This document shows, in pieces, positions 26,177 through 34,745 of a stretch of 64,000 nt of DNA (position 1 is the first letter of the stretch; every line of letters begins with the position of its first letter). The translations under genes were made by a program, and so were the position numbers. The notes under the pieces were generated by a model, which had not been told where the DNA came from, did not search any database, and worked only from the letters and a program-made list of their open reading frames with translations. This stretch comes from Burkholderiales bacterium PBB2 (GTDB taxonomy: Bacteria; Pseudomonadota; Gammaproteobacteria; Burkholderiales; Burkholderiaceae_C). The DNA is taken from positions 48,283 to 112,282 of the forward strand of contig NKIM01000015.1 of the NCBI GenBank assembly GCA_002255955.1, given 5' to 3'.

Positions 26177-26294
26177 GCCCAACGCCCAAGGTAAGCGGCG
26201 CCGGAGCACCGAAGGTGCGGAGGGCACCAACACAGGCCATGAGAATGCCGAAGGCATGGCCTGTGTTGGCGTCCGCTTGACCACCCAGTTAGGC
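26177..26294 (-). repeat. attC site 4 (118 bp, long form)
   Basis: Inverse core GCCTAAC (26294-26288) and core GTTGGGC (26183-26177). Between them are arms AACACAGGCCATG and CATGGCCTGTGTT plus an extra small hairpin (GCACCTTCGGTGC). It is about twice the length of the other sites, similar in size to Vibrio-type repeats. Confidence 0.88.
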
Positions 26295-26299
26295 GACTT

Positions 26300-26890
26300 T
26301 CACTCTGCATTGGACAGTAGAGCTGCGAGCTCTCCTTCGGTAAGTGGTTTGACTGACTTCCGGGCGACATGATGCCGAACTTTGACCTTGAGCCACCCGC
26401 GAGCATCCCTGACCTCTGAATTGCCCAACGTGATGTTTCGGCACTGCTTCGACCTTGGCTTGCTCAAGGCGTTGACAAGCTCGGTGTTGTGTTGAAACGG
26501 AGTAAGCCTCACCACACCAAAAAACACAGCGTCTAGGTCTTGAACAAACGACGCGGGTACGCCGATCCCTTTCGACTTTGTTGGGTAGCGACTTACGCTT
26601 AGATAGCGCTGCTCTTCGAAGAAGTACCTTGGGACTTGAAGCGAGCGCGCTCCAGGGACCTTGTTTCGGATTGTGTTGGACAGCTTTTGTATGCCGTGTC
26701 CGTGTGACTCTGGGTCCTCATGCGGGCGCCAGTACTTCAATGTTGCTTTGAGGATGAGTTCGATGCACATTGCGGCGCAGTAGGCGGCGGGCGAGTACAT
26801 CTCGCTTCGATAAAGCAGACGTGCCGACTCATAGAACCGGAACGCTCTGTTCTGCCAAATGACATAGTCGTACTCGTGTTGCTCGAACAT
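26300..26890 (-). CDS. Cassette gene: HEPN-like domain protein
   Basis: 196 aa. The first 90 residues resemble a HEPN four-helix domain: AFRFYESARLLYRSEMYSPA, AAYCAAMCIELILKATLKYW and SHGHGIQKLSN (the G-H-x-I-x-x-L turn). The R-x4-6-H ribonuclease motif is not seen, so it is more like the nucleotidyltransferase-partner HEPN proteins than the RNase ones. The C-terminal half is basic (GWLKVKVRHHVARKSVK) and unfamiliar. HEPN proteins are common in toxin-antitoxin and phage-defence systems, but no partner gene is adjacent. The ATG is 9 bp from the attC core. Confidence 0.7.
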   Translation of the reverse strand: MFEQHEYDYVIWQNRAFRFYESARLLYRSEMYSPAAYCAAMCIELILKATLKYWRPHEDPESHGHGIQKLSNTIRNKVPGARSLQVPRYFFEEQRYLSVSRYPTKSKGIGVPASFVQDLDAVFFGVVRLTPFQHNTELVNALSKPRSKQCRNITLGNSEVRDARGWLKVKVRHHVARKSVKPLTEGELAALLSNAE

Positions 26891-26899
26891 GCCGTGATC

Positions 26900-26956
26900 G
26901 CCTAACGTGAAAGTGAGCGGCCGCCGAAGGTGGTCCGCTCGAATGGCAGGTTAAAC
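26900..26956 (-). repeat. attC site 5 (57 bp)
   Basis: Inverse core GTTTAAC (26956-26950) and core GTTAGGC (26906-26900); arms GAGCGGACCACC and GGCGGCCGCTC around TTC. The TAA stop of the first cassette gene lies in the inverse core. Confidence 0.88.
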
Positions 26957-27292
26957 CTCATCGACGCGCTCCTTCCGAAATGCGCGCAGCAATACTGCCA
27001 GCATCGGAATTGCAGCGACGAAAAACACGATGAGCGGAATCTTGTAAGACGGGAGCATTAGCAATAGTGGTTCTGAGTTATGAACCTCGCCGGGCTGTCG
27101 AATGGAGACTGTGTAACCGGCCGGTGCGGGGCCCCACAGCCACATCGACGCAGCGTAAACAAGATACAGAACTACCGTGGCAACAACGAGGAAAACCACT
27201 GGCCGCGACACAATCCCCCAGGTCAGGCAAGTGACGCAAGCGGCGAACAGAAGCGGTAGACCCGCCAGGATGAGAAGTTCGAATATGAACAT
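26951..27292 (-). CDS. Cassette gene: small membrane protein
   Basis: 113 aa from ATG 27292 (MFIFELLILAGLP). Three hydrophobic stretches: about 3-22, 28-48 and 85-103. Between the second and third is a polar loop (APAGYTVSIRQPGEVHNSEP) that would face outside. The tail is basic and charged (FRKERVDEV). No family recognised. The start lies 12 bp after the upstream core site, and in-frame codons further upstream cross that core, so they are rejected. First cassette of the array. Confidence 0.65.
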   Translation of the reverse strand: MFIFELLILAGLPLLFAACVTCLTWGIVSRPVVFLVVATVVLYLVYAASMWLWGPAPAGYTVSIRQPGEVHNSEPLLLMLPSYKIPLIVFFVAAIPMLAVLLRAFRKERVDEV

Positions 27293-27304
27293 GTCTTGCC
27301 TGAG

Positions 27305-27311
27305 GTTTAAC
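27305..27311 (-). repeat. Lone GTTRRRY core at the upstream end of the array
   Basis: ACGTTAAAC on the minus strand matches the 3' end of the other attC sites. No matching RYYYAAC is found within 120 bp upstream, so this is either an attI-like insertion point or the last part of a decayed attC. Confidence 0.55.
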
Positions 27312-27639
27312 GTGTTGTATATCGATGGCACACGCCGCATATCACGGCAAGTGTCGTAATAACCGACCACGAATAAATCCGGGCAAGTGCTTGTCGGGGA
27401 ATGCTCTTTTGTTCAAGCATTTGCTTTCCTCGGCTCATTAATTCGGGCGACAAAAGCCGCGCTTGTTACAAATGCACGCTCAGCACGGATGGCAGTCGAA
27501 GCCGGCTGGCCGGTCGGCATATTGCCATCAAATCGTGGCGGCATTGACTCTGCAGCACTGAACCGCGGGGGCGCTGACCGTACGTTGCGGCCTGCGGCTG
27601 GTTTTTTGCAGATGCCCAGCTTCGCTACGCTTCGGGCCA
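27312..27639. other. 328-bp intergenic region between the array and the acetyl-CoA hydrolase gene
   Basis: No convincing gene. Both strands are open for 75-100 codons, but the predicted peptides are Arg/Ala/Pro-rich without a recognised domain or a ribosome-binding site. A weak promoter pointing into the array may exist on the minus strand (TTGCCC, 18 bp, TTATTA, at about 27387-27358). No intI remnant recognised. Confidence 0.5.
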
Positions 27640-29832
27640 TCAAAGATTGCTCGCAAACAACCTTCGCAGAAACAGCTGCTTGAAACTGTGCGCCTCATGG
27701 AGGCCCAGGCGCTCCAGCCAGGCCTCAGGCACCGGGGTTTGCGGCCCCAGGCTCTTGACGATGAGCTTGACCAGCTCGACCGGGTGGTGGCTGGCGTGCT
27801 TGAGCTTTTTGAGCGCGCGCACGATTTGCATTTCTTCGTCGCTGAGGTCGGTGCCGAAAGGGAAATCGGGCAGCACGCCGCTGTTGCGCCAGGGACGCAG
27901 CTGCTCGCGCAAGGCCTCGGGCAGATTGCGCCGGGCCGAGGCCGGCAGCTGGTAGTCGGCCGGCAGCTTGCCATGGGCCTTGGCTTCGTCCATCAAGCCC
28001 TGCTGGAAGCGCGAGTCGCAGACCTGCAGCAAGCGCGCAATCACCTCGGCATCGCTGCAGCCGCGCAGATCGGCCACGCCGTACTCGGTGACGACGATGT
28101 CGCGCAGATGGCGCGGGATGGTGCAGTTGGCGTAGTGCCAGACGATGGAGCTGCTCAGGCCCTGGGCGTTGTCGTGCGTGGCACGCAGCAGCAGGATGGA
28201 GCGGGCGTCCGGCAGCGCATGGGCCATGGCGACGAAGTTGTACTGACCGCCCACGCCGGAGACCATCTGGCCCGATTCATAACCGTCCGATGATGCGGCG
28301 CCCAGCAGGGTCATCTTCATCGTTGTGTTGATGAAGCGGGCGTCGCGGCGCTGGGCGCGCTTGAGGGCTTCCGAGCCTTGCCCATCGCCGTAGAGCTCGT
28401 TGATGTAGTGGATGCGCGTCATGGCGATGCGCTGGCGCAGGCCCTCGGGCAGCTCGCGCAGGCGCTGGTAAAAATCGCGCGGGCCGAGGAAGAAACCGCC
28501 GTGCATCAGCGCCGCGCGGCGCCAGCTCAGGCCTATCAGTTCGGGCGCCAAGGCCTCGGGCTGGTTGGGCCAGGTCTGGCCTTGCCACAGCAGCTGGCTG
28601 TCCGCGGCGAGCGTCACGCCGGCCTGCAGCAAGCCCTGCGATTGCAAGAAGGCCAGGTCGCTCGCACGCAGCGGCGAGGCAATGCGCCCGCGCTCGCACA
28701 GGGCGCGGATCACGCTGGCATCGGGCGCGGCGCCCAGGCGCCCCTCCAGGGCCAGCTGCTGCAGCGCCAGATCGTCGAACACCAGGCGGCGGATCAGGCC
28801 GGCATCGATCAAGCGCATGAAGCCGTTGACGAACATCTCCGAGCAGCCGTACAGGCCTTGCTCGAAACGGCCGAGCTCGCGCCCCTTCTGCCAGCCGTCG
28901 GGCGCCTCGGCCGCGCCGCCGTTGCATAGGCCGGCCAGAATGGCGCGGTAGTCGTGGTTGCGGCTGTCGCGCACGATCAAGGCCTGGGCGATGGCGTCGC
29001 CGAGCGAGCCGATGCCGATCTGCAGCGTGCCGCCGTCCTTCACCAGGCTGGAGGCATGCAGGCCGATGGCGTAGTCAGCCCATGAGATGGCCGCGTTGGG
29101 CGGCGCAAACAAGGCATGGCTGCAGCCTGGGCCTTCAACCATGAGATCGAACAAGCGCGCATCAGCCAGCGCCGGGCCGGGCATGAAGGGCAGGGCCTCG
29201 TTGACCATGGCCACGGTCAGGACCGGCTGGCCCGCGGCGCGCTGGTGCTCCAGCAGGTCAAAGCTCAGATCCGGGTTGCAGGACAGCGAGAACTCGCGCT
29301 CGCCCGTTTCCGGATTGACGCGCGCTGCCACCGCTTGGATCAGCAGATTGACGCCCTGGGCACAGATGTCGCGCACGGCAAAGCTGTAGTTGGTGCAGAT
29401 GAAGCCCTGCTGGGCCGCCTCATTACCCAGGTAATCCGCGGTCTTGAGAAAGAACTCCTGCACCGCGATGTTGTGCGGCAGCTGGCCGGCCCGCAGTGGG
29501 CCGACGTAGGCCAAGTCCGGGTAATCGCCAAACACCCGTTCGACCAGGGGTGCCAGGAAATGCTGCTCCAGCTCCGTGCGGCCCTTGGGCTTTTCCAGCG
29601 ACAAGGCGGTGTAGATGCGCAGGCGCCGCTCGGGCAGGGCGGCGATGCGGCGGTAGAGCGCGTTGACCAGGGGATTGGGCTTGCCGATGCCCAGGGGCAG
29701 GGCCAGGCCGATGTCGCCGGGTATGCGGCGCAGGATCTCGTCGACGGCGGCCTCCAGATCGGCGCAGTGCTGGGGCTGTGGCTTGGCGCTCAGGTCGTCG
29801 TCGGGTGCTTGGGGGGCGTAGCGATGCAGCAA
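27640..29832 (-). CDS. Acetyl-CoA hydrolase/transferase-family protein
   Basis: 730 aa. The TTG at 29832 is chosen because AGGAG lies 6 bp before it; no ATG is well placed. It belongs to the CoA-transferase fold family that includes acetyl-CoA hydrolase and 4-hydroxybutyrate CoA-transferase. Visible are LQIGIGSLGDAIAQAL (CoA-transferase glycine loop), LYGCSEMFVNGFM, and the C-terminal block SGVGGQYNFVAMAHALPDAR followed by RDIVVTEYGVADLRG, which is diagnostic. At about 200 residues longer than typical Cat1/Ach1 proteins, it has an insertion around 290-450. Likely role: CoA transfer or hydrolysis on short acyl-CoA. Confidence 0.88.
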   Translation of the reverse strand: MLHRYAPQAPDDDLSAKPQPQHCADLEAAVDEILRRIPGDIGLALPLGIGKPNPLVNALYRRIAALPERRLRIYTALSLEKPKGRTELEQHFLAPLVERVFGDYPDLAYVGPLRAGQLPHNIAVQEFFLKTADYLGNEAAQQGFICTNYSFAVRDICAQGVNLLIQAVAARVNPETGEREFSLSCNPDLSFDLLEHQRAAGQPVLTVAMVNEALPFMPGPALADARLFDLMVEGPGCSHALFAPPNAAISWADYAIGLHASSLVKDGGTLQIGIGSLGDAIAQALIVRDSRNHDYRAILAGLCNGGAAEAPDGWQKGRELGRFEQGLYGCSEMFVNGFMRLIDAGLIRRLVFDDLALQQLALEGRLGAAPDASVIRALCERGRIASPLRASDLAFLQSQGLLQAGVTLAADSQLLWQGQTWPNQPEALAPELIGLSWRRAALMHGGFFLGPRDFYQRLRELPEGLRQRIAMTRIHYINELYGDGQGSEALKRAQRRDARFINTTMKMTLLGAASSDGYESGQMVSGVGGQYNFVAMAHALPDARSILLLRATHDNAQGLSSSIVWHYANCTIPRHLRDIVVTEYGVADLRGCSDAEVIARLLQVCDSRFQQGLMDEAKAHGKLPADYQLPASARRNLPEALREQLRPWRNSGVLPDFPFGTDLSDEEMQIVRALKKLKHASHHPVELVKLIVKSLGPQTPVPEAWLERLGLHEAHSFKQLFLRRLFASNL

Positions 29833-30172
29833 ATCAGTCTCCTGCGGTCTTGTCTTTGTTGTCGTTCCACTCGGGTGGATGCCACAGTTTCCGGCCCGGC
29901 CGCAAGGTGAGTCTTGACATTCAGCAAGATCGCCACAAAAGCCGGCCAAAGCGGCGAAAAGGCCTAGTGGCTTCCCCCCAAGCTACGGGGTGAGCGCCCT
30001 GGCGGCCGGTCAGCCTGTGCTGAAATGCGGGCAGCTGTGCGATCTGCGGCGCAGGCGGGCCCGTCCGGCGCCTTTCTTTGCGCCGACCTCTGCGCCGACC
30101 TCAGCGTCATCGCCAGCTTTCCGCTCCCGCGCCCCCCAGTCTCTGATCCCTGTAGTTTTGGCTCCTGAACCC

Positions 30173-30979
30173 ATGCAAGACGACCTGAATGTGCCGGCCT
30201 GGCTGCCGCCGCTTCGCCTCGCCCTGCAGCGCGTGGGCCCGGGGCCGCTGCGCTGGCTGTTCTGCGCCTTTGTCGGCCTGGTCTGCGTGGCGGTGTCGCA
30301 GCTGCTGGTATCCTTGATGGGGCAGGGCGACCGTCTCAGCGCGGCCGTGGTGGCCGCCGTCTGCGGCCTGGGCCTGGCCGCACTCTTCAGCGCCAGCCTG
30401 CTGGGCCTGCTCAGTCATCTGGACCGGGCGCTGCGCTACTCGGTGCGCTACGCCACCCGCGACAGCCTGACCGGTCTCTACAGCCGCCGCCATTTTCTGC
30501 ACCAGGTGGAGCGCGAATGGTCGCTGGCGCGGCGCTACGAAACCCCCTGCGCCCTGGTGCTGATCGACATCGACCATTTCAAGCGCATCAACGAGGCCTA
30601 CAGCAGCCGCTGCGGCGACCTGCTGCTGCGCGAGGTGGCCGGGGTCTGCGGTGAAACCCTGCGCCACGCCGATGTGCTGGCACGTTACGGTGGCGAGGAG
30701 TTCATGCTGTTTCTGCCCCACACCGATCCGCTGGGCGCGCTCGATGTGGCCGAACGCATCCGTGAGCGGGTCGAGCGCATGGGCTATGGCTGGAACGGGC
30801 ACAGCATCCCCACCAGCGTGAGCATCGGCGTGGCCGTGCTCAAGCTCAACCACACCGGCCTGGACGATCTGCTCAACGAGGCCGGCGAGGCCTTGCACCT
30901 GGCCAAAGCCGACGGCCGCAACTGTGTGCGCGCCGGCCCGGGCCTGCTGCCCGATTCGCTGAGCGCCATCCGCGGCTGA
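30173..30979 (+). CDS. Diguanylate cyclase with two membrane helices
   Basis: 268 aa from ATG 30173 (MQDDLNVPAWLPP). Two membrane segments (about 25-45 and 55-80) lead into a complete GGDEF domain: DSLTGLYSRRHFL, VLIDIDHFKRINEAYS (metal Asp), ARYGGEEFMLFLP (active-site GGEEF) and SVSIGVAVL. It should make c-di-GMP from two GTP. No upstream R-x-x-D inhibitory site is seen (RIRE is absent at the expected place). It is divergent from the acetyl-CoA hydrolase gene. Confidence 0.92.
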   Translation: MQDDLNVPAWLPPLRLALQRVGPGPLRWLFCAFVGLVCVAVSQLLVSLMGQGDRLSAAVVAAVCGLGLAALFSASLLGLLSHLDRALRYSVRYATRDSLTGLYSRRHFLHQVEREWSLARRYETPCALVLIDIDHFKRINEAYSSRCGDLLLREVAGVCGETLRHADVLARYGGEEFMLFLPHTDPLGALDVAERIRERVERMGYGWNGHSIPTSVSIGVAVLKLNHTGLDDLLNEAGEALHLAKADGRNCVRAGPGLLPDSLSAIRG

Positions 30980-30993
30980 GCAGGCCGCCGGCT

Positions 30994-32154
30994 TCAGATC
31001 TTCAGGGCCTCGGCATAGCCGGTCAGCTCCAGATAGCCCAGGCCGCTGCGGCGCCCGCTGGCGTCCAGCAGCTCGGCCGCACCTTCCCAGTAGCGGATGC
31101 CGGCGCCGGCGCGGCCGTGGATCTCCTGGTCGTCCATCAGGGCGCGCAGGCGTTGCTCGCCCTGCGGCGTGCGCAGCCGCCATTCGAGGGGATAGCGTGC
31201 GCCGCCGCGCGGGCTGGCCCACAGGCGCCCGGGCTGCAGCTGCACCTGCTCGGGCCCCAGCGCCTCGGTCCGGCCATCGGGCCGGCGCCAGCTGCCGCCG
31301 CTCCAAAGCGTGCTGCCATCGGCCCGGCGCAGGCGAAACACGGTCAGCGCGCCGCCATCGCTGAGGTTGATGCCGGCCCAGTCCCAGCCCACGGCGGCAT
31401 CCTGGCTGGCGCCGGCTTCGGCGCCGGGCTTGCCCAGCAGGTTGTCGCTCCATTCGTGGTCCAGCCAGGAGCGGCCTTGCAGGCGCAAGACCTGACCCTC
31501 CAGCCGCAACTCCGCCTGGCTCAGCAGCTGCACCTGGCTGTAGTAGTGGCTGAACTGATCGGGCTGCGGCCCTTTGCGCGAGTAGCCACCATCGCCTTGC
31601 AGCAGCAGGGCCTGGCTGGTTTGCAAATTCAGGCGCAGCTCGAAGCCGGCGCTGCGGCTGCGCAGCTGGGCTTGGTAGGCGTGGCCGCCCGCCAGGTTCT
31701 GGCGTTGCAGCGACCAGTCGCCCATGCGCAGCTGGCAGTCTTGCTCACTCGCTTCATTTAGGCCGGCCACGGCCCGGCCCAGGCGCTGGTCGTGGCGCAG
31801 CCGCCCGCCGGGGCGCAGATCGCTCAAAGCGCCATGGGCCAGCATCAGCTGGCGGGCGGCCAGGGCGCTGGGGTGATCGAGCGGTGCCGGGCCGCGGCGG
31901 CGGAAAAAGGTCAGCTGGTAGCCAAACTCGGGCTCGCTGCGTCCCTCGCGCGCCAGGCAGCCGGTCAGGTACCACCATTCGATGGCGGTGTCCGGGTGGG
32001 CCCCGAAGTCGCGCGGAAACTGCAGGCGCGTGGCCGGGGCTTGCGGCGCCGCCCAAGCCGTCCGGCCCGCTACCGGCCCCAAGCTGGCCGCTGCCGCTTG
32101 CAGCAGCCAGGCGCGGCGGCGCCGGAGCAGGGCGTGTGCTTCAGCCGTCATCAC
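30994..32154 (-). CDS. Lipocalin-like secreted protein, CrtC/AttH family
   Basis: 386 aa. Twin-arginine-type signal (RRRRAWLLQAAAASLG, then AWAAPQ). The mature protein has the markers of the AttH/CrtC lipocalin-like family: FPRDFGAHPDTAIEWWYLTG, FGYQLTFFRR, SHYYSQVQLL, SWLDHEWS and WDWAGINLSDGGALTVFRLR. CrtC itself is a carotenoid 1,2-hydratase, but the more common members accompany an ABC system and have no proven reaction. Its start overlaps the upstream permease stop by 4 bp, so it is coupled to that system. Confidence 0.88.
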   Translation of the reverse strand: MMTAEAHALLRRRRAWLLQAAAASLGPVAGRTAWAAPQAPATRLQFPRDFGAHPDTAIEWWYLTGCLAREGRSEPEFGYQLTFFRRRGPAPLDHPSALAARQLMLAHGALSDLRPGGRLRHDQRLGRAVAGLNEASEQDCQLRMGDWSLQRQNLAGGHAYQAQLRSRSAGFELRLNLQTSQALLLQGDGGYSRKGPQPDQFSHYYSQVQLLSQAELRLEGQVLRLQGRSWLDHEWSDNLLGKPGAEAGASQDAAVGWDWAGINLSDGGALTVFRLRRADGSTLWSGGSWRRPDGRTEALGPEQVQLQPGRLWASPRGGARYPLEWRLRTPQGEQRLRALMDDQEIHGRAGAGIRYWEGAAELLDASGRRSGLGYLELTGYAEALKI

Positions 32155-34745
32155 CAGTCCTCCTTCACGGCCTGCACCGCCTGCTGGCCAATCGCCTGGC
32201 GCCCGGCCAGCACGGCCGCCAGCACGCCGGCCACGAACACCGCGGCCACCAAGGCCGCCAGGCGCGCGATCGGCAAGCTCATGTCCATGCTCCAGTGAAA
32301 ACTCTGCGGGTTGACCACCCAGATCAGCACCGCGCTCAAACCCAGGCCCAGGCCCAGGCCGGCCAGGGCGCCGACCCCGCAGAGCAGCAGCGATTCCAGG
32401 CCCAGCAGGCGCAGCACATCGGCGCGCCGGAAGCCCAGGTGCAAGAGCAGGCCGAACTCGCGCCGCCGCGCCAGGGCCTGGGCCGACTGGGCCGCGGCGA
32501 TGCCGAACAGGCCGATGGCCAGGGCCACCGCCTGCAGCCAGACGGTGACCGCAAAGCTGCGGTCGAAGATTTGCAGCGACAGGCTGCGCAGCTCGCCCAC
32601 AGCCGCGATCTCCAGGTCTTGCGGCGCCGCAGCCAGGGCGCGCAAGGCCTCGCTGCGACTGCTCGCATCGGCGCCGGGTGGCAGCCAGAGGTAGAGCTCG
32701 GTGATGCGGCGGTCGCCACTCCAGGCCTGGTAGGCCGCCAGAGGCATCAGCAGGGCGCCGCTCTGGCGCGCGTAATCGCGCCAGACGCCGCGCACAAAGA
32801 CGGGCAGGGCGGGGCCCTGCGGGCTCAGGCGCAGCTGGCTGCGCTGGCCCGGCTGCAGGCGCAGGCTGTCGCGCAGGGCTTCGCTGATGTAGATCTTGGT
32901 CAGGTCTTGCGAGCCGGCCGGCGGCGCTGCGAGCGGGCCGGCCAGGGGCAGGTCTTGCTCGCGCAGCTCACGGGCTTGCAGGGCCGGCAGCTCCTGCTCG
33001 GGCGCGAGCCCATCGATCCAGACATCGCGGCTGCGCTGCAGGCTCAGGCGCTGGACCTGGCCGCTCTGGCGCACCGCTTCGATCAGTTCGGGCGGCAGGG
33101 GCGCCTGGTGCCCCCCCTCGCCCCGCAGGGCCGAGCGCAGGTAGAGATCGGCCGGCAGCATCTGGCTCAACCACTGGCTGAGCGAATCGCGGAAGCTGCC
33201 CACCATCACCAGCATGGCCACCGACAGGCTCAGCGCCACCAGCACGCCGGCCAGGGCCCGGCTGGCCTCGCCGGCCTGGTCGCGGGCGCGCTCACGCATC
33301 AGCAGCAAGCCAGCACTGGGGCGAATCCAGGCCAAGGCGCGCAGGCTCAGCCGCAGCAGCAAGGGCACGCAGGCCATGCCCCCGGCCAGCATGGCCAGCA
33401 TGGCGGCATAGGCCGCCACCGGCACGCCGGCCAGCCAAGCCGGCCGAGTCGGGCTGGGCAGCAAGGCCAGCAGGCCACCGAGCGCCAGCAGACCCGGCCC
33501 CAGCCACACCGGCGCGCCGCCGCCCAGGCGCTGGCCCAGGCCTTTGAGCACCTGGGCCACCGGCATGCGCTGCACGCTGCGCGCCGGGAACCAGGCGCTG
33601 AGCAGGCTGACCGCCAGGCCCAGGCCGCCGAACACCGCGGCGGCCGGCAGCTGCTCAGCGCTGAAGCGCAGAGTGGGCCGCATGCCGCTGACGGCCGCCA
33701 GGCCCAGATCGCTGCCCAGCAGCAGCAAGCCCAGGCGGGCCAACTGCCAGCCCAGCAGCAGGCCGAGCGCACTGCCCAGCAGGCCCAGGGCCAGGCCCTC
33801 CATCAAGACCAAGGCCATGCGCTCGCGCGCACTCATGCCCAGCACACCGAGCAAGGCCCATTGCGGCAGGCGCTGCGCCACCGAAAGCGAGAGCACAGCA
33901 AACACCAGAAAGCTGCCGGTGAACAAGGCCATCAGCGAGAGCACGCCAAGATTGACGCGGTAGGCCTGGGTCAGCCGCCCCAGGCGCGCGCCTTCATCGG
34001 GCGGTGGGCTGAGTGTGAGGCCGGGCCCCAAGCGCTGCGCGGCCCGCCATTCCTCCAGTGACAGGCCTGGCGCCAGGCGCAGGTCCACCCGGTCGAGCTG
34101 GCCCAGGCGGCCGAACAGGGCCTGCGCCGCAGCAATGTCGAGGATGGCGCGTGGCGGCCCGCCATCGGGGCTGGCTGCTGCGACCTGAAAGCTCAGGCTT
34201 TGCACGGCCCCGCTGTCGGGTGCCGCCCCACGCAAGCGCAAGACCTGACCCTCCGGCATGGGCTCGCTGAGGCCCAGCCGGCGCAAGGCGGCGGCGTTGA
34301 GGTGGATGCGGCCGGGGTCCAGGCCGTCCAGCGGCGAGGCGAGGCGCGGCAGCAGATCGGGCTGGATGGCGCCGGCCTGCAGCAGGTCCAGGCCCAGCAC
34401 GGTCAGGTTGAAGGGGCGGCCTTGGGCGTCGAGCGCCTGGGCCTGGCCTTGCAGCACGGGCGAGGCGTGGTCGACCCCGTCCAGGTTCGCGACCGCCGCG
34501 TAGTCTGCATCACGAAGCGACGTACCCGCCTGACTGCGCAGCACCAGATCGGGCTGGCCATTGAGGCTGGCTGCGGCGCTGCCAAATTCGGCCAGGGCGG
34601 CGCCGTTGAGCAGGTGCACGCCGTAGGACAGGGCCACGCCCAGGGCGATGGCCAGCACGGCCAGGGCCTGACGCCCGGCCTGGTGGCGCAGGGCTGGCCA
34701 GGAGAGCGCACGCAGCCAGACGAACAGGCGCATCGCGTGGCGCAT
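32151..34745 (-). CDS. FtsX-like ABC permease, fused double form (AttFG-like)
   Basis: 864 aa with about ten membrane segments: one near residues 20-45, then a large outer domain, three near 265-385, three near 405-500, another outer domain, and three at the C-terminus (about 740-850). This is two FtsX/MacB-type halves in one chain, which suits proteins that drive lipoproteins or envelope substrates mechanically from the outer leaflet. It is translationally coupled to the LolD-like ATPase upstream (stop and start share a base) and to the lipocalin-like gene downstream. Confidence 0.9.
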   Translation of the reverse strand: MRHAMRLFVWLRALSWPALRHQAGRQALAVLAIALGVALSYGVHLLNGAALAEFGSAAASLNGQPDLVLRSQAGTSLRDADYAAVANLDGVDHASPVLQGQAQALDAQGRPFNLTVLGLDLLQAGAIQPDLLPRLASPLDGLDPGRIHLNAAALRRLGLSEPMPEGQVLRLRGAAPDSGAVQSLSFQVAAASPDGGPPRAILDIAAAQALFGRLGQLDRVDLRLAPGLSLEEWRAAQRLGPGLTLSPPPDEGARLGRLTQAYRVNLGVLSLMALFTGSFLVFAVLSLSVAQRLPQWALLGVLGMSARERMALVLMEGLALGLLGSALGLLLGWQLARLGLLLLGSDLGLAAVSGMRPTLRFSAEQLPAAAVFGGLGLAVSLLSAWFPARSVQRMPVAQVLKGLGQRLGGGAPVWLGPGLLALGGLLALLPSPTRPAWLAGVPVAAYAAMLAMLAGGMACVPLLLRLSLRALAWIRPSAGLLLMRERARDQAGEASRALAGVLVALSLSVAMLVMVGSFRDSLSQWLSQMLPADLYLRSALRGEGGHQAPLPPELIEAVRQSGQVQRLSLQRSRDVWIDGLAPEQELPALQARELREQDLPLAGPLAAPPAGSQDLTKIYISEALRDSLRLQPGQRSQLRLSPQGPALPVFVRGVWRDYARQSGALLMPLAAYQAWSGDRRITELYLWLPPGADASSRSEALRALAAAPQDLEIAAVGELRSLSLQIFDRSFAVTVWLQAVALAIGLFGIAAAQSAQALARRREFGLLLHLGFRRADVLRLLGLESLLLCGVGALAGLGLGLGLSAVLIWVVNPQSFHWSMDMSLPIARLAALVAAVFVAGVLAAVLAGRQAIGQQAVQAVKEDW

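Larger units (their letters stand above)
24081..27311 (-). mobile_element. Integron gene-cassette array without integrase (CALIN)
   Basis: Six small genes, all minus strand, separated by five intact attC sites. The upstream boundary is a lone core GTTAAAC (27311-27305) and the downstream boundary a half attC. Each cassette has one gene and one attC; two stop codons lie inside the inverse core (RYYYAAC supplies TAA). GC is visibly lower (about half) than in the flanking genes. No intI-like gene (tyrosine recombinase with the IntI-specific patch) lies on either side in the window. The only tyrosine recombinase here is xerD, 29 kb away. Confidence 0.9.

Noticed and set aside
27387..27683. Plus-strand open frame of 98 codons and an opposite frame of 76 codons at the edge of the array
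   Set aside because: No ribosome-binding site, no domain and unusual composition; tested as an integrase remnant, but no tyrosine-recombinase motif is visible.
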